A DNA stretch of 64,000 nt from Panax quinquefolius. Its lineage: Eukaryota > Streptophyta > Magnoliopsida > Apiales > Araliaceae. The DNA lies in NCBI GenBank assembly GCA_020205615.1, contig CM035165.1, positions 82,770,005-82,834,004 of the forward strand, written 5' to 3'. Below are positions 33,487 to 45,800 of the stretch, one piece after another; positions within the stretch are counted from its first letter, which is position 1, and each line of letters starts with the position of its first letter. Both the position numbers and the translations under genes were made by a program. Below the pieces are notes generated by a model. It made no database searches, was not told where the DNA came from, and was given only the letters and a program-made list of their open reading frames with translations.

Positions 33487-33960
33487 TCAATCTGTGTCAA
33501 ATGAGTCGGATCTCGGACACAGGTTAGCCATATCCCCCATTAATTGAATGGCGCGAGTCTGGGCTTCGATGGTATGAGGGGACCACCAGTGATAGATCAT
33601 ATCCTGAGTATGTGCACCCTCTAACAAAGTGTAGCTGTCAATACCCATCAATGGGATATCATCGACGGGCGACTGCAATATATGCCAATAACGCTTAGCA
33701 GGAGGCAAGATCGGTACACGAATCTCTCTTATGGTGCGCTTAATAGCACGCTCTCCTAAATAGAGATCCCATCCTCCATCTGTGAAGAGAGGAATACTAC
33801 GGGTGGATATCACATTCTCGATACCAGTCGAGAATCCATCCATAAATCCAATGGTCAAATGTTCCCCAGAATAGGGAACCCAAGTGATGACATCAGCTGT
33901 CAACAACTCCAACTGTAAGCGATAATGGGTGAAACCCTCAGCTACAGGAACCTCTGCCAA
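33487..33960 (-). pseudogene. Antisense unit 2: plant-mobile-domain C-terminal block (157 aa open)
   Basis: Open frame with no good start (nominal TTG), so a broken piece. Motifs in order: FTHYRLQLELLTADVITWVP, IPLFTDGGWDLYLGERAIKR and REIRVPILPPAKRYWH. This matches the second half of the plant mobile domain: YR..LD.L....V.W.PY, then a 'PL-F....W..pdR..rQFG..Q.iP' block. PMD proteins (MAIN/MAIL type) occur as host genes and within transposons. In hosts they affect silencing and genome stability; the role in elements is unknown. Confidence 0.5.
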
Positions 33961-34164
33961 AATGGAGTGATGACATCGTCATCCTCGTGGATAGGTATCT
34001 AAACCTAACACACTCACAGGACGCAAATATAGAAGCCTTTTATAGGCCCAAAATTGCCAACACAAAGGCAAAACATCTGCTGTTAGTGAACACTCTTAAC
34101 CTGTACATGGGAAATCATAAGAGAAATACTTACTAGCAGAAATGGTTAAAATCCTAGCCAAGCC

Positions 34165-34607
34165 TCAGTCAAGCCCTACGAACGCATGCGCATTCCCCTA
34201 AGGAAATATGCAAAGGTATAGGAGCCCCAATCATACTCACCAATACGGTCCACCTCCCGAGTGGCGCTGATCAAAGCGAATGACACCGTGGAAGAGTTGT
34301 CAGCTATGAAATAACCCCTGATAATAACCAGGAACAATCGCTAAAGAATGCGATCCATGACTCTTACATCAGCGGGCATGGGCTCACTCAATAGCCCACT
34401 CATAGCATCTACACTCAAAGGACCTATACAAACAGTCCTACCCTTGAGCGCCTCAGCCATAACTCCCAACAAGGATCTAATGGCTGTCGGGGTAATGTTC
34501 GCCGTACATGGCACTGGCGCCCCTCCGAACTCCATACCGATAATAAACTGCCAACCCATCGACGTCATCATCATATCAAGAATGCATCCACTCTGGCCAA
34601 ATGCCAC
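34165..34607 (-). pseudogene. Antisense unit 2: plant-mobile-domain N-terminal block, one stop codon
   Basis: One frame runs from about 34607 to 34170 with a single TAG near 34340. Motifs: TAIRSLLGVMAEALKG, LFLVIIRGYFIADNSS, then REVDRIGEYDWGSYTFAYFL. The order 'G.-lF.D.S...V', 'L.ig.Y.WGS..LA.LYR' is the core of the plant mobile domain (PF10536-type). It overlaps the end of the DUF7745-like block in another frame, so unit 2 joins a DUF7745-like front to a PMD body. About 200 bases between this block and 33960 are unread; a GTAAGT near 34133 could be an intron donor. Confidence 0.5.
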
Positions 34608-35077
34608 TTATCCTCTGGTGTGGTGAAATCCCCAGAATGACGTGTATAGCTGTCCAATGAGCCAAACCTATCTATCAGGAAACGTTGGGGTAGTACATGA
34701 CCAGATGTAATCTCATCTTCTACTACTCTACGCCGTAACCCGCTGAGGGTCATGAACTGCTGGTGCATATCTCCGACAGCCATATGAGCGCAAGGTCTGT
34801 CCAAGGGCAAAGCCGTCAACCGCTCATACTCCTCCAATATAGGAGTCAGCTACTGGGTACCAATTCGGAAGACCTATCTCTCTGGTATCCAACGCTCCAG
34901 CATACCCTCCACAAAACCTGCGAGAACCTGAAACATTAAAAGGGTCATGGAATGTTGTAGTAGCAGATCTATGGTCACCTTATCTAGGGGTGACATACTA
35001 TCATACCACGACCTCAGACGATATGCTACCAAGTCTAATGGGGTGTGATCTATGCGGCTGATTGTCGAAGAAGACAT
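34571..35077 (-). pseudogene. Antisense unit 2: DUF7745-like N-terminal block, several stops
   Basis: Starts at an ATG (35077, MSSSTISRIDHTP) equivalent to that of unit 1. It runs LRSWYDSMSPLDKVTIDLLL and VEGMLERWIPER, then a stop where unit 1 has Gln. After that EEYERLTALPLDRP, FLIDRFGSLDSYTR and DKWHLARVDAFLI to a stop. It is clearly the same gene start as unit 1 (about 2.15 kb apart), but in-frame stops make it a pseudogene unless the stops are sequencing errors. Confidence 0.55.
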
Positions 35078-35290
35078 CTGTGTAGTAGGCGTATCATAAG
35101 ACCATCCAGGGGTCAATGATGAATATATCTGGATATACATACATATGCATAACATGATATATGCATGACAAATAATAGAAAGCAATATGATGTAGGAAAT
35201 AGAAAACAGTACATACATTCCTAAGTACATCATCATCTAAATGCCTCATCTCTGTACAACTAAGAAATACAGGGAAATGGGGCACAACCA
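35078..35290 (-). repeat. Shared 5' flank of antisense units, copy 2
   Basis: Matches 32923-33120 closely. Its existence before both starts shows that the 5' end, not only the coding part, was duplicated in tandem. Confidence 0.6.
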
Positions 35291-35530
35291 CCCAATAACT
35301 CCCCTACGTGGGTCCCACCCCTCCATCTCAGGTCCAATTTGAGTTACAACAGAGTTCTCACGCGATGAAAAAGCCAAATCAGGAATAAAAATGCTACGCG
35401 ATTGAGTAGAATAGCTTACAATCCTTATTTTCTCAGACCGAACCGTGGGTCTGCACATCTCTCATTGGTCTTCACCCGAGCACAAAGAAAACTATGCCCA
35501 TAATCTCAGCTGTTACAAGGCACACTCAGC
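35291..35530. other. Remaining 3' region of the Tat-type element up to the A2 insertion
   Basis: Unique sequence without an open frame of note. It ends at CTCAGC before the A2 LTR end. No primer site is present here, which confirms that 35531 is the outer end of a 3' LTR, not of a 5' LTR. Confidence 0.45.
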
Positions 35531-36320
35531 TGTGACGCCCCCAAATCCGGGTTACCTGACCCCCGAGTTTGGTGTTCACGATCCATAATATAATAACATG
35601 TAACTACCCATTTACATAGAAATAGTAATACATAAGTCATTAACAGAGATTATTAATACATTAGTCCCAGGTCCTCTAACCTTAACATTACAAACTTACC
35701 CTTTAGATAAACAAAAAGGGTTTACAAACATAACATAATAATAATGTTTATAAAAACTAATCCATCATTTTGCCTTCGCCTTTGTTCTTCTTTGACCCGC
35801 TGGCCTCTTCGTTGCTAGCTGAAATGTTTTATTTAGCAAACGTGAGCAACAAGTTTGCCCCGCAAGTTAAGACATACAGTAATTATATATGAATAAATAA
35901 CAAATCTTCTCGCAGTTTATACAATAATAATCTGAATATAAAATAGTACAACGCTTTCAAGGTTTTCTACGATATTCAAATAAATAATCAAGAATTAATT
36001 CTACGAAATAGCAAAGTGGAATGTTTTTCCAGATTTATGTTGAGTGATCCGTTGGATTTTGAACTTCTTATCTCGAGTAACTATCAAAGATTTGACTTTG
36101 ATATACCCAGGTGTATCAGATAACCATAAAGATTAAATCATACCCATCTGCAAGTACTTAGAGTCGGCCAACTCCTTGTACCCTATATTATGCATAAAAC
36201 TTAAGTCTCGCGCAATGGTCGAATATATGACTAAAAATGTTCCCTTTATATAAAAGGTTGTTCTTCTCAGTCTCAGAATCAAGATTTGATTTAACAGCGA
36301 AATTCAATGATTTCAACATC

Positions 36321-36325
36321 TAATC
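36321..36325. repeat. Target site duplication, left copy, of solo LTR S
   Basis: TAATC before TGTAAGACCCC; repeated at 40446-40450. Confidence 0.85.
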
Positions 36326-37602
36326 TGTAAGACCCCTAATTTTATGAAATAAAAGTATTCAATTTTTTTTATAATTATTATTTAGTAAATGGTTAAATTG
36401 ATAAAAGTTTAAAGTTATGGGTGAAATATGCAAATTTTACAAAATATGCAAGTGGCTATAAAATATTCATTGTTGTCGGAGAATATTCGTTTGGTCGTGG
36501 AATATTCTTTTTGTCGGGAATATCAGTACGACGACGCAGGCTTGTGTGGGCCCCATAACGGAAAGTGATTGGATGAAGAAAATGACAAATATAAGTTGTT
36601 TATAAATGATGGCGTAGTTATTCATTATCTAATCGTTAAAATACTAAATTGGTTAAAAAACACGAGCTATTACCAGTATTGCACCAATTATTAATTCTTA
36701 CGTAAGAAAGCACTACTCAATAATTGTTACAGTAATTACTATTCAATAGTATATTTTATTGATTCAATAATTGTTGCGTTGATATTTTATATTACTGTTG
36801 TTTTAATAATTGTCACTACACAGTATTTTCCATTATCGAAGCAATAATTCATATTATCTGAATAATATTATTAGATAACATTATTTGCAATGTCTAGAAA
36901 GTTCTGTCTAAGGAGAGGTTTGGTCACCTAATCATGGCTTGAAGAAGGAGAAATCTTTATCGAAAAGCCCCTCTTTCCGTGAACCGCACTGGTTGTCATT
37001 ATTGTGATTCGTAATATTATTTGTGAATAATTAATTATTGATTAATATGATAAGGAAAATATTCATTTTATGTGGATATAGATGGAGAAAATTTTTAAAG
37101 TGACAATTGTTGAAAATTAATATTTTATCTTTTTCTGATAAAATAATTCATTTAAATATATTATTTTAATAATATATTAATAGTGATATTTTATAATGAA
37201 TGTGTGATATGTGAGTATATGAGGAGGAAGAGTATTTTGTGGCATTAAATGATTAACACTTGTTTTGTGTGTCGGTGAGACCCCATTTCTCGATTGAAAT
37301 TTGATTATAGCTTTTGTAAAATCGCTTGGTTTGTGGATTTTTGGTCATTTTCATTTGGAATTTGGAAAAACTTTCTTCTCGTAAAGTTGTAGAGAATTGA
37401 ATTTACTATAAAAAGTGGCGTAGATTTGAATTTTCGGACAAAAGGGCTATTTATTATGAATTATTGAAGTTCCGAAGCTCCGAAATAATTATTTTTCAAA
37501 AGTTTTAAATTTGTTTTAAAAGAAAAACGTTTTTAACAAGGTAGGTGTGCCCACTAGCATGGAAAAGAGTTTGAGATCAGATTGTCCAAGGTGTGCGTGA
37601 AG

Positions 37603-37604
<2 letters not shown>

Positions 37605-37651
<47 letters not shown>
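37605..37651 (+). repeat. (AT)n microsatellite in LTR S
   Basis: About 23 TA units 46 bases upstream of the TATA box. Confidence 0.95.
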
Positions 37652-37654
<3 letters not shown>

Positions 37655-37696
37655 TATTTTAATAAATTTTCTACTTTGGTGTTCTAAGCATTTTCC

Positions 37697-37705
37697 TATA
37701 AATAG
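37697..37705 (+). promoter_or_regulatory. TATA box of LTR S
   Basis: TATAAATAG in CCTATAAATAGGGTGCTTAG, as in LTR B. Confidence 0.65.
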
Positions 37706-38869
37706 GGTGCTTAGGTTAGAATTGAAAATCACTTTTAAATTGAAGTTTTCTCTCTATATTATCGAGCGTATTCTTGTGAGTATTTTGAGTATACTTTGAG
37801 TATTGCTATACGATGCAAGTTCGTTCAGCGTTATATCCGACATTCCAGTACTGCTCTTTTGAGGTAAGGGATAGTAAGGGATTTTTAAGGGTGATTGTGT
37901 TTTTCAGTTTTGTATTTTTTCGGACCTTCAAAATTCTGGAAAAATTTGAAATGATATTTTGATGAGTTTTGTAGATTGTGTCCAAAAATGGCGATTTTTG
38001 GATGTATAGATTAGGAGTTATGGATTTTATGAGAAAAGACTATTTTAAAAGTAATTGTTTATAACTCCTTGTGGTTAACTCCAAAATTGATGAAATTTTT
38101 ATTGGGAGTACATCTATGTAATATCAGTATACCGTATTAATTTCGGAATTTTTGGAAAAAAGTACAATTTATGATAAATGTCTAACTATTCGGTAGTTTT
38201 GGCCATATGGAAAATAGTAAATGAATTTTAAAAATTCTGAGAAAAATATATATTCAATATGGGACTATATTCTTCTAAATCCCAGAAAATAAATATTTTG
38301 GAACTGATTTAGTATTTTTCATGAAAAATTTTTTTGTTAAGAGTAAATGAATTAAATATGTTATATGAAGTAAGAAAATTGGAAAATATGATTTATTGGC
38401 TTGAGAATCATATATATGAGGTATATGCGATTTTTATGAGGGTTTTGGTTAATGATGATGAAATCTTATGAGTTTGGCATTTTTAGATGATTAAATGCAT
38501 TAATTATTAAAGTGTAAATAATTGGATTAAATTATTTATAAGTTTAAGAAATGATTAAAATATTATTATAATATTAATAATATTAGATTATGAGATTTCT
38601 AAGTGATTTATAACATTTGGATTAAGGTGTTATAAATATGGATATGAATTTTATTATGAAACTTTATCTTTTAAGGTGTCGAGGTTACTTAAGCACGATA
38701 CACGGTACTATGTCACGAATACGAGTACTATTCACGACAAATTGGTTTCTTCTCCACCAAATTATCGTTAATTTATGAATCTTACTTTTGAAATTAAAAC
38801 CATGTTTTGATTATATTGTTTTTATATAACATTCTTATAACCCTAATGATAATATTTCTCTTTGACTTG

Positions 38870-39380
38870 AGTGTAAAGATGGGTAGATTATTGGTATGAT
38901 CGTGACTATAGGTTCTCTTTGGCTCGTAGTGCAAAGATGACTTGTTGTTGAATATCTTTGGCATGTAGTGCAAAGATGAACTGTTGATGAATATCTTTGG
39001 CCAGTAGTGCAAAAGTTGAATTGTTGACTGGTATGATCATGACCATTGAATTTACAATTGAATATTTTTAGCTTAAGTGCAAAGGTGAATTGATCAACAT
39101 GGTTATAATTATTGTTATATAACTTCTGAAATGATTATGTATTTCTTTGATATATGAATATCTTTGGCTCGTAGTGCAAAGATGACTTGTTGATGAATAT
39201 CTTAGCCTGTAGTGAAAAGATGAATTATTGATGAATATCTTTGGCCCGTAGTGCAAAGATGACCCGTTGTTGAATATCTTTGGCTCGTAGTGCAAAGATG
39301 ACTTGTTGTTGAATATCTTTGACATGTAGTGCAAAGATGAATTGTTGATGAATATCTTTGGCCGTGGTACAAAGATGAAT
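38870..39380 (+). repeat. Minisatellite 1 of LTR S (TAGTGCAAAGATGA units)
   Basis: About ten units of roughly 36-40 bases on the plan GAATATCTTTGGCTCGTAGTG plus CAAAGATGA and a TTGTTG-type joint, with one interruption near 39060-39150. Confidence 0.75.
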
Positions 39381-39849
39381 TTATTAGTATGATTATGAAC
39401 AGGAACTGTGATTTGGTATAACCATGATCTTTGATGTTTCGAGGTAAAGACAATTTGATGAAATTATCTTCATCCGGATGAGAAGAGGAATTTAGAATCA
39501 CAATTATGATTATGAGTTATTCATATGATTGTGGAAAGGAGGCTGTTGATTGAGGTTACTGTGGATAAAACATTGTTGGTGGACTTTTAACGTGAGAAGA
39601 CAATAGACTTTATAGTCTATTTGACTCTTTTAATGGATCGCTTCGTTCACCGCAACTATGGTTGAAAAGTTTTATCATCTACCATATGTTCTAAATCTCT
39701 GATTTATTACTAATGAAGGCTATTGATAATTTAATTATCTTTAGTCATGGTATTCTTTACTGGGCTATTTGTGCTCACCCTTCTGCTTCACAATTCCTTT
39801 CAGGTAATAAAAGTGTAGCTGGGACGAGCGGGGGATAGCGAGGGAATAG

Positions 39850-40310
39850 AATGGTGGTCTATAGATGTTGAGGGTGAGGTGAATTTAACTTGGAAGGGTG
39901 TTTTGCCACTATCATACAAGATGTCTAATGACATACAAACCCGTGTCATCATAAGACATGGTTGTGCTCATCCACTTCATCGAGTATATTTACAAGCACT
40001 ACCTATATAATCTTGGTGTTTGTTTGGAGTATAATACCCAATTAGAGACAGTGGAGATAATGATATGTCAAGAGAAGACTCACCATTGGGAAGAATATGA
40101 TAGTAATCTTCTTGTTTTTCTTTGGGGTCTATTGAGTCAACCAAGGATAATTTTGTGGCCATATGATATCTACCATAACCTAAAAGCATGGCCTCCCATG
40201 TACGAAGGTTTTCTTGAGCACTTCCCAAAGATTCTAATTTCTAAAACAGTTTTTGACTATACCTTTATGTAAGTTGTCATTGTGACGTGCTACAGTTGGT
40301 ATTTATTTGT
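39850..40310. other. Extra segment in LTR S with overlapping open frames
   Basis: This stretch breaks the similarity to B, F and G, whose corresponding part is only about 150 bases of a different sequence. A 104-codon plus frame (39958-40272) overlaps an 83-codon minus frame (39977-40228), both with ordinary residue mix (for example HHWEEYDSNLLVFLWG on plus, DSIDPKEKQEDYYHILPNG on minus). I recognise neither. It may be a captured fragment of a host gene; no start context or intron decides the strand. Confidence 0.35.
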
Positions 40311-40445
40311 ATCCAAACTCACAACATATGTGTTGTTGTATTTTGCACGACAATTGTTGTAATAAAGTTGTAGTTATTTTCCGTACCATATATTTGGCGA
40401 CTCAGAATGGGTTTGATGGAATGGACCTATTTTGGGGTCGTTACA

Positions 40446-40450
40446 TAATC
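40446..40450. repeat. Target site duplication, right copy, of solo LTR S
   Basis: TAATC directly after the LTR end TTACA; identical to 36321-36325. Confidence 0.85.
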
Positions 40451-41104
40451 ACTTCTCTTATCTTCTCTTCTCAAACCTATCAAGTTTTCTTTTTTGATCT
40501 AGCCGATACAACTGGCATTGATCTATCAATAATAATTAAATTCCCTTCTCTTCTCTTCTCGAACCTATCAAGTTCTAACAAATGGTCGTCTAGCCAGAAT
40601 AATTAGCTAAGACATTTCTCAACATGATTCGAGAATAAACAGGAATTATCTATACTGTCAATATTAGCTTCTACATATATGAATATCTAACAACAGTAAT
40701 TCTACGGATATATATTTTCTGAATCAATAATTCAATTTTGAATTATTAAACATGCACTAATTGCGAGTAATCAACAATAAATTCTTGGACGTGGTATAAT
40801 TAACAATAATTAACTACTATAATAATTGAATGAATATAACTCAAGGTTGAGTTAGGAAACTTGTCTCTTCCGCTGATTACAGCTACACAATATACTTATC
40901 TGCGTTTGAAAGACCTATAACCAATAATATTTGTCTCACAATTAGTACAATATTTCATAACACACAACACTGCAATTCACATTCAATCTTCTCCTAGACA
41001 CATTACCACATAGTCACATCAGTGTTTATAGCCTATATAAACACTTATCAAGTCTAACTAGTTCGGTCTGGTTGGACTTCGGTCTCATCTCGGCGTTCTG
41101 GTCA

Positions 41105-42060
41105 TCCTATCCGACAATTAACACATTAAATGTCAATTTAATTTGCTTTCTAAGTTTCAATATTATTTTAGATAAGTCAAATATCGTTTATAATATTTTT
41201 CAGAAGCTTTTAATAATTTATAAACAATTATTATAATTTATAATAATTTTTCAAATACTTAAATCATTTTTAAATGATTTAATTATCAAATAATCTTATC
41301 ATCAATAATATTTAATAATATAAAAATATTAATTATATACTTGTCAAAATATTAAAGTTATTGTTAATAACTTAAAATATTTTTAAATCATTAATATTCT
41401 ACTTAAATGATTTTAAAATAATTATAATCGTTTTAAATTATCACCATTAATATTTAAATATTAATGAAATTATTATCAAAATATTAAAAGTCATTAATTC
41501 TAACTTTAAATATTTTTAAATCACTTTTCTTTTTAAAAAAAAATTTAAATCAATAAAATTATTTTTAATTCATTTATTTAATATAATAATTAAATAAATC
41601 TAATATCATTAATATTAATTTATTAATGAAAATTCTCCAAAAATATTGAAAATTATATTTTATAACTCAAAATAATTTTAACACTTTATTCTCATTTAAA
41701 ATGATTTTTAAATTAATAAAATCAATTTTAACTTATTTATTTAATTTAATAATTAAAGAAATGTAATATCATTAATATTAAATTATTAATGAAAATTCTC
41801 TAAAATATTAAAAGTTATATTTTATAACTCAAAATATTTTTAAATACATTATTCTTATTTAAAATGATTTTTCATATATAATATTAAATACCTTTAATAT
41901 TTAAATAATTATAAATATTAAAGAAAAATATTCAATGGGTCAAAAATTATTTTTAATAATTTAAAATAATTTTTAAAACCATTTTTAATAATTTTTATAA
42001 TTTATTTCTATTTTAAATAATTTTTGAAAAAACTAAAAATAAAATAAATATAAACCGTCG
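41105..42060 (-). repeat. AT-rich degenerate tandem block in LTR A2
   Basis: Reverse-strand counterpart of 3130-4260: AAATCATTTTAAA, TTATAACTTAAAA and ATTAATATTAA units, bordered by CGCTATACGCTTTAGCGAC. No gene. Confidence 0.6.
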
Positions 42061-42818
42061 CTAAAGCGTATAGCGACACTTGTCTGTCGTCTTAGGCGTT
42101 CTTGGCTCAAGAATACTAACAGCTTCGTGTTCAAGGTGCTCGGTTTGACCAACCTTATTTATCAATCCATGTATGTTCTGGACTTTCTAAGACATTGCTT
42201 TGGTAGTGTGTTTGTAACAATATAATTATCAACTAACATCTTGGTCATACAACAATCAAACAAATAGATCCAGCGTCTCAAAGTCCTTGTTAGATCACAT
42301 CTGGGTTTTCTGGGTAACCCAGAAACCCAGACAGTGTCAACTAGACACTTTCAAGTCCACTTTTCGCAAGGTTTTGGTCTTGATTCAAGTCATCTTAAGG
42401 TTCAAATATATAGTCCTTATGTCAAGGAACATCATTACAACAACAGATCAGTTCAATAACAACAGAATCATAAGTTATAAGATGGTCAAAGGCTGTCAGA
42501 AATTTTGTTCAAACTGTTTCTGGAAATTCCCAGAAAATGCATCCGTGATCAAATGGTCTATTTTGACCATTCATTACAACCATTTTATGTGTTGTTTAAG
42601 AGATCTACCAACATGAATATAGAGTCCACATATCCAGCTACAAATATGTTACAACAACAACATCAAACATCACAAAATCGGACAGATCTGGAAGCTTGAA
42701 ATCATTGTCAAACACTGAAATCTATTTTTGGGTTACCCAGATTTATACCCGGTCATGGTCGGTCAACCAACTTTGACCGTTAATAACTTACGATCTAGAT
42801 ATCCAATGACCCTGATTC

Positions 42819-45800
42819 TGTGACGCCTCCAAATCCGGGTCTCTTTCAACCCAACAGATGGTGCTCCACGGTGCTATAGTTCACACAAATATTCAATTGA
42901 AAAAGCCTCAAAAGAACGAATCTGTCTTATATATATTCCAAAACAATACTACCATTCCCCAGGTTCTTTATAACCGTTACATTTGTTCTTATCATAATAT
43001 CAAATATTATCATTACAAACCTATACTTTTTCATAGGTATGCTAAAAGTTCGCATTAGCCTTCACTTTATCCTTTTCGAATCCTTTGGTCATATCATCTA
43101 AGCTGCAATCATATGGTTCAAGCAAGTGTGAGCATAACAAGCTCAGCAAGTACAACAATTTCATTTTTAAAAGCATGCTTGAAACATAGGAATCGTATAT
43201 CTTCAATAATTGGATGATAGTTACGAAGTACTATCAATAATTCAAAATAGCTTTCCTTTTTCCTTCAAAAAATTTTACAATAACAATATTCATCAATTCT
43301 GGTTCAAGACGTGAACATCTTATAGTTTCTTTGAAAAGGACAACCCGACACAAAGTTCGTAAGTCCGGCATATCTTACGAGCACTTCTAGGTGATCAGCC
43401 TATAGTACTCTATGTTGATCAACACTACATTTATTAAACGTGTATACGTTTAAGTGGTGGCAACCTCACGTGCCCATCGAATACTCGATGAAAATACATT
43501 TGTTTATTCATATTCAGGCTTACCTTGAATCCGTACCAAATAGTTGGCATATGATAGCGTTAGTAATTTTATATTGAAAGACTTGTAAATAGTTCAATCA
43601 ATATATCAAGATTAGTCTAGCCGAGCTAAAACTGGCATCGACTCTTTTTTCAAAACCATACATGCATCTCATAATGTGAATCATTTGAAAACCTGGCTAA
43701 CACGAAGGTTAGACAAGCGTTTAAGAAAAACTTGCCTTCAGCGTCTGCTACAGTATAATTACGTTTCCTTTGAGTCTTTACAGTCTCTACAACACATAAT
43801 CACACAACATACCACATTAGGTCATGGATGAACATACATAGTTCTTAAAGAATCTTACCCTACTTCTCAATCTAACCCCGTATTAGATTTGTTATTTATT
43901 GGTTCCGGCTTTCCGTCATTCTTTTACATCATTCTTACCCACTTCGTTCCTTTCTATAACTTAATTGAAATTATTTCATTAATACAACTTGGTTCAAGTT
44001 AATTATCCTTCTTCACGGCTTACTAACGTCCTTAAGTTATTTAATCGAAACTCGATTGTCATTGATTAAGTACACTTATTATTAATCGTTCTTGTTCACA
44101 TTCGACTTATCTTCAACCTTTAGTATATTACTTAAGGTTTATAACACCCTTAATGATGTTGCGTTAAGTTAATTAAGAATTTAATTCACTATTCATACAC
44201 TTCTCCTTCTCTTTACATTCAAAACCTTTCTTCTCTACCTATTACCTAATCTTTGGCGTTATGACGCCAACTTTTATCATAGACTACCTACAAATTGCGG
44301 CGCGTGGCACTCTTGGTTCCAAAAATCCGGTCTAAACATTGTTGCGGACGCCATGCCTAGTGTACATCGGCATACTGCAGGCACCAACTAATGAGGGCTA
44401 ATGTCCGATTTCACGTCATGGCGCCAAATTATTTCACGCTTGAGTCGCATGCCTTGACGCCGACTCGTGTATCGTATAATTTTGACAAATTTTTCTTTTA
44501 GTGAGATTCCCGGCCTCGTAACTTCTTTGTTATAAGTCTGAATTGGCTCGTTCAAGAGCCTACGGTTCACAAATTATGTACTCTATGCGTTCATGCAAGA
44601 ATTTTATCTATTCGACTTCGTTTGCTAAAAATTCACCTATTAGTCCATTTTTAACGAAAATGATAAACCAAATCAGACTATAATGCCATTTTCGAGTCCG
44701 CAACTCTATAATGCCAAATCAGACTTGTCTCCATTGGAAACCAACGTTTCCAAGCTAAATATCAAAATTCGACTTCCATTCCGAGAATTTCACGAATTCG
44801 ATGATTGTCGTCTAATCGTGTGAATTCCGGCAAAACTTCGTTACTTGAGATTTTTAAACCGTTCCAATTGGATTCAATTCATCATACTAATATCTTGACA
44901 TACATACTTCATTAACTTATATTCATAATAAGTTATTACCTATTCTTGATAATTTTTGCAACTTATTAAAGTATAAAATATTTATATTTCCATTTCATGA
45001 CTTATGTCTTCTTTTCATATGACTTATTAATGAGTTAAGTCCTTTAATCAATATTCTTACATCTTATTAATCATAATAATTTTATTAATGTAAACATGTT
45101 ACAAATTCTAACAAATTCTTATACTTTCATTATAAGTTCATAACTTATTTACGAATGAATTTCTTATTCATGACTTATCCGACTTATTATGACTTAAGCC
45201 CTTTGATTCATTATTCCAACCTCTTCTTCGCATGCTTGTTCTACCAATACCCCCTTCTCTATCAATGGAAGAGAGAAAGAAACATGGTTTAAGATCACTT
45301 ACTTTTGAATAACACTTGGTAAATCTTTAATCTCCTTCTTGATTCTTGAACTTCAAAGGTTAACTTGCTAGCTTATTCTCACTTACTCTCTCTAACCAAT
45401 AAGCTATAAGTTATTGGTGGAAAATCTAATAATAGAAGTCTAACTTTATAAGTGCTTATTCTCTCAACTAAATAAGCTCTCAACTTATGTGTTTATTGGA
45501 TGAAAAACTAACAACCAACAAATGAAAACAAAGCTTGCTATTTATAAGATTTCTAAGGTTAGGGTAGTTTGGTCATTAGGCCATCCCACCTCCTTAATCA
45601 CCTCCTTACTATTCCTAACTTAAGGCTTAAGTAAACTTGGCCACTAAGTCTACTTGCTCACCACAACACTTGGTCACCACACTTACTTAACCTCTAAGTT
45701 TGCTTGTTCTTCACCTTGGATCATCCATTGGTTGCTCCATGGTTCTTACCCATTGGATACTTACTTGGGCTTAGGTTAATTAAATTAAGTTCTACTTAAT

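Larger units (their letters stand above)
36326..40445 (+). mobile_element. Solo LTR S (4.1 kb), chromovirus type
   Basis: Starts TGTAAGACCCCTAATTTTATG and ends CTATTTTGGGGTCGTTACA, flanked by TAATC on both sides, with no interior or partner LTR. Same plan as B, F and G: conserved TTCTTACGTAAGAAAGCACT-like block, AT run, TATA at 37697, donor-like GAG|GTAAGG at 37864, TAGTGCAAAGATGA minisatellite, acceptor-like CCTTTCAG at 39803. Between about 39850 and 40310 it has a segment absent from B, F and G. The A2 5' LTR shows the empty site at 58768-58776. Confidence 0.9.
35531..42818 (-). mobile_element. 3' LTR of element A2, lacking its upstream part and split by solo LTR S
   Basis: Reads on the minus strand to its end AACCCGGATTTGGGGGCGTCACA at 35531. 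The parts 35531-36325 and 40451-40800 are about 95% like the A2 5' LTR (57978-59111), as expected for an LTR pair. The AT-rich block 41105-42060 and the 42090-42810 part match, with divergence, 2380-4290 of LTR A. About 3.16 kb remain after removing S; roughly 1.8 kb of upstream sequence (with the promoter) is missing where the D-family LTR begins at 42819. Confidence 0.7.

Noticed and set aside
39068..39501. 88- and 99-codon minus frames with repeated HLCTT/LHYG motifs
   Set aside because: Read-through of the minisatellite in LTR S on the opposite strand.
42287..42616. 109-codon plus frame in the A2 LTR
   Set aside because: Antisense of LTR sequence homologous to 2380-3090; no domain and no conservation of the frame in LTR A.
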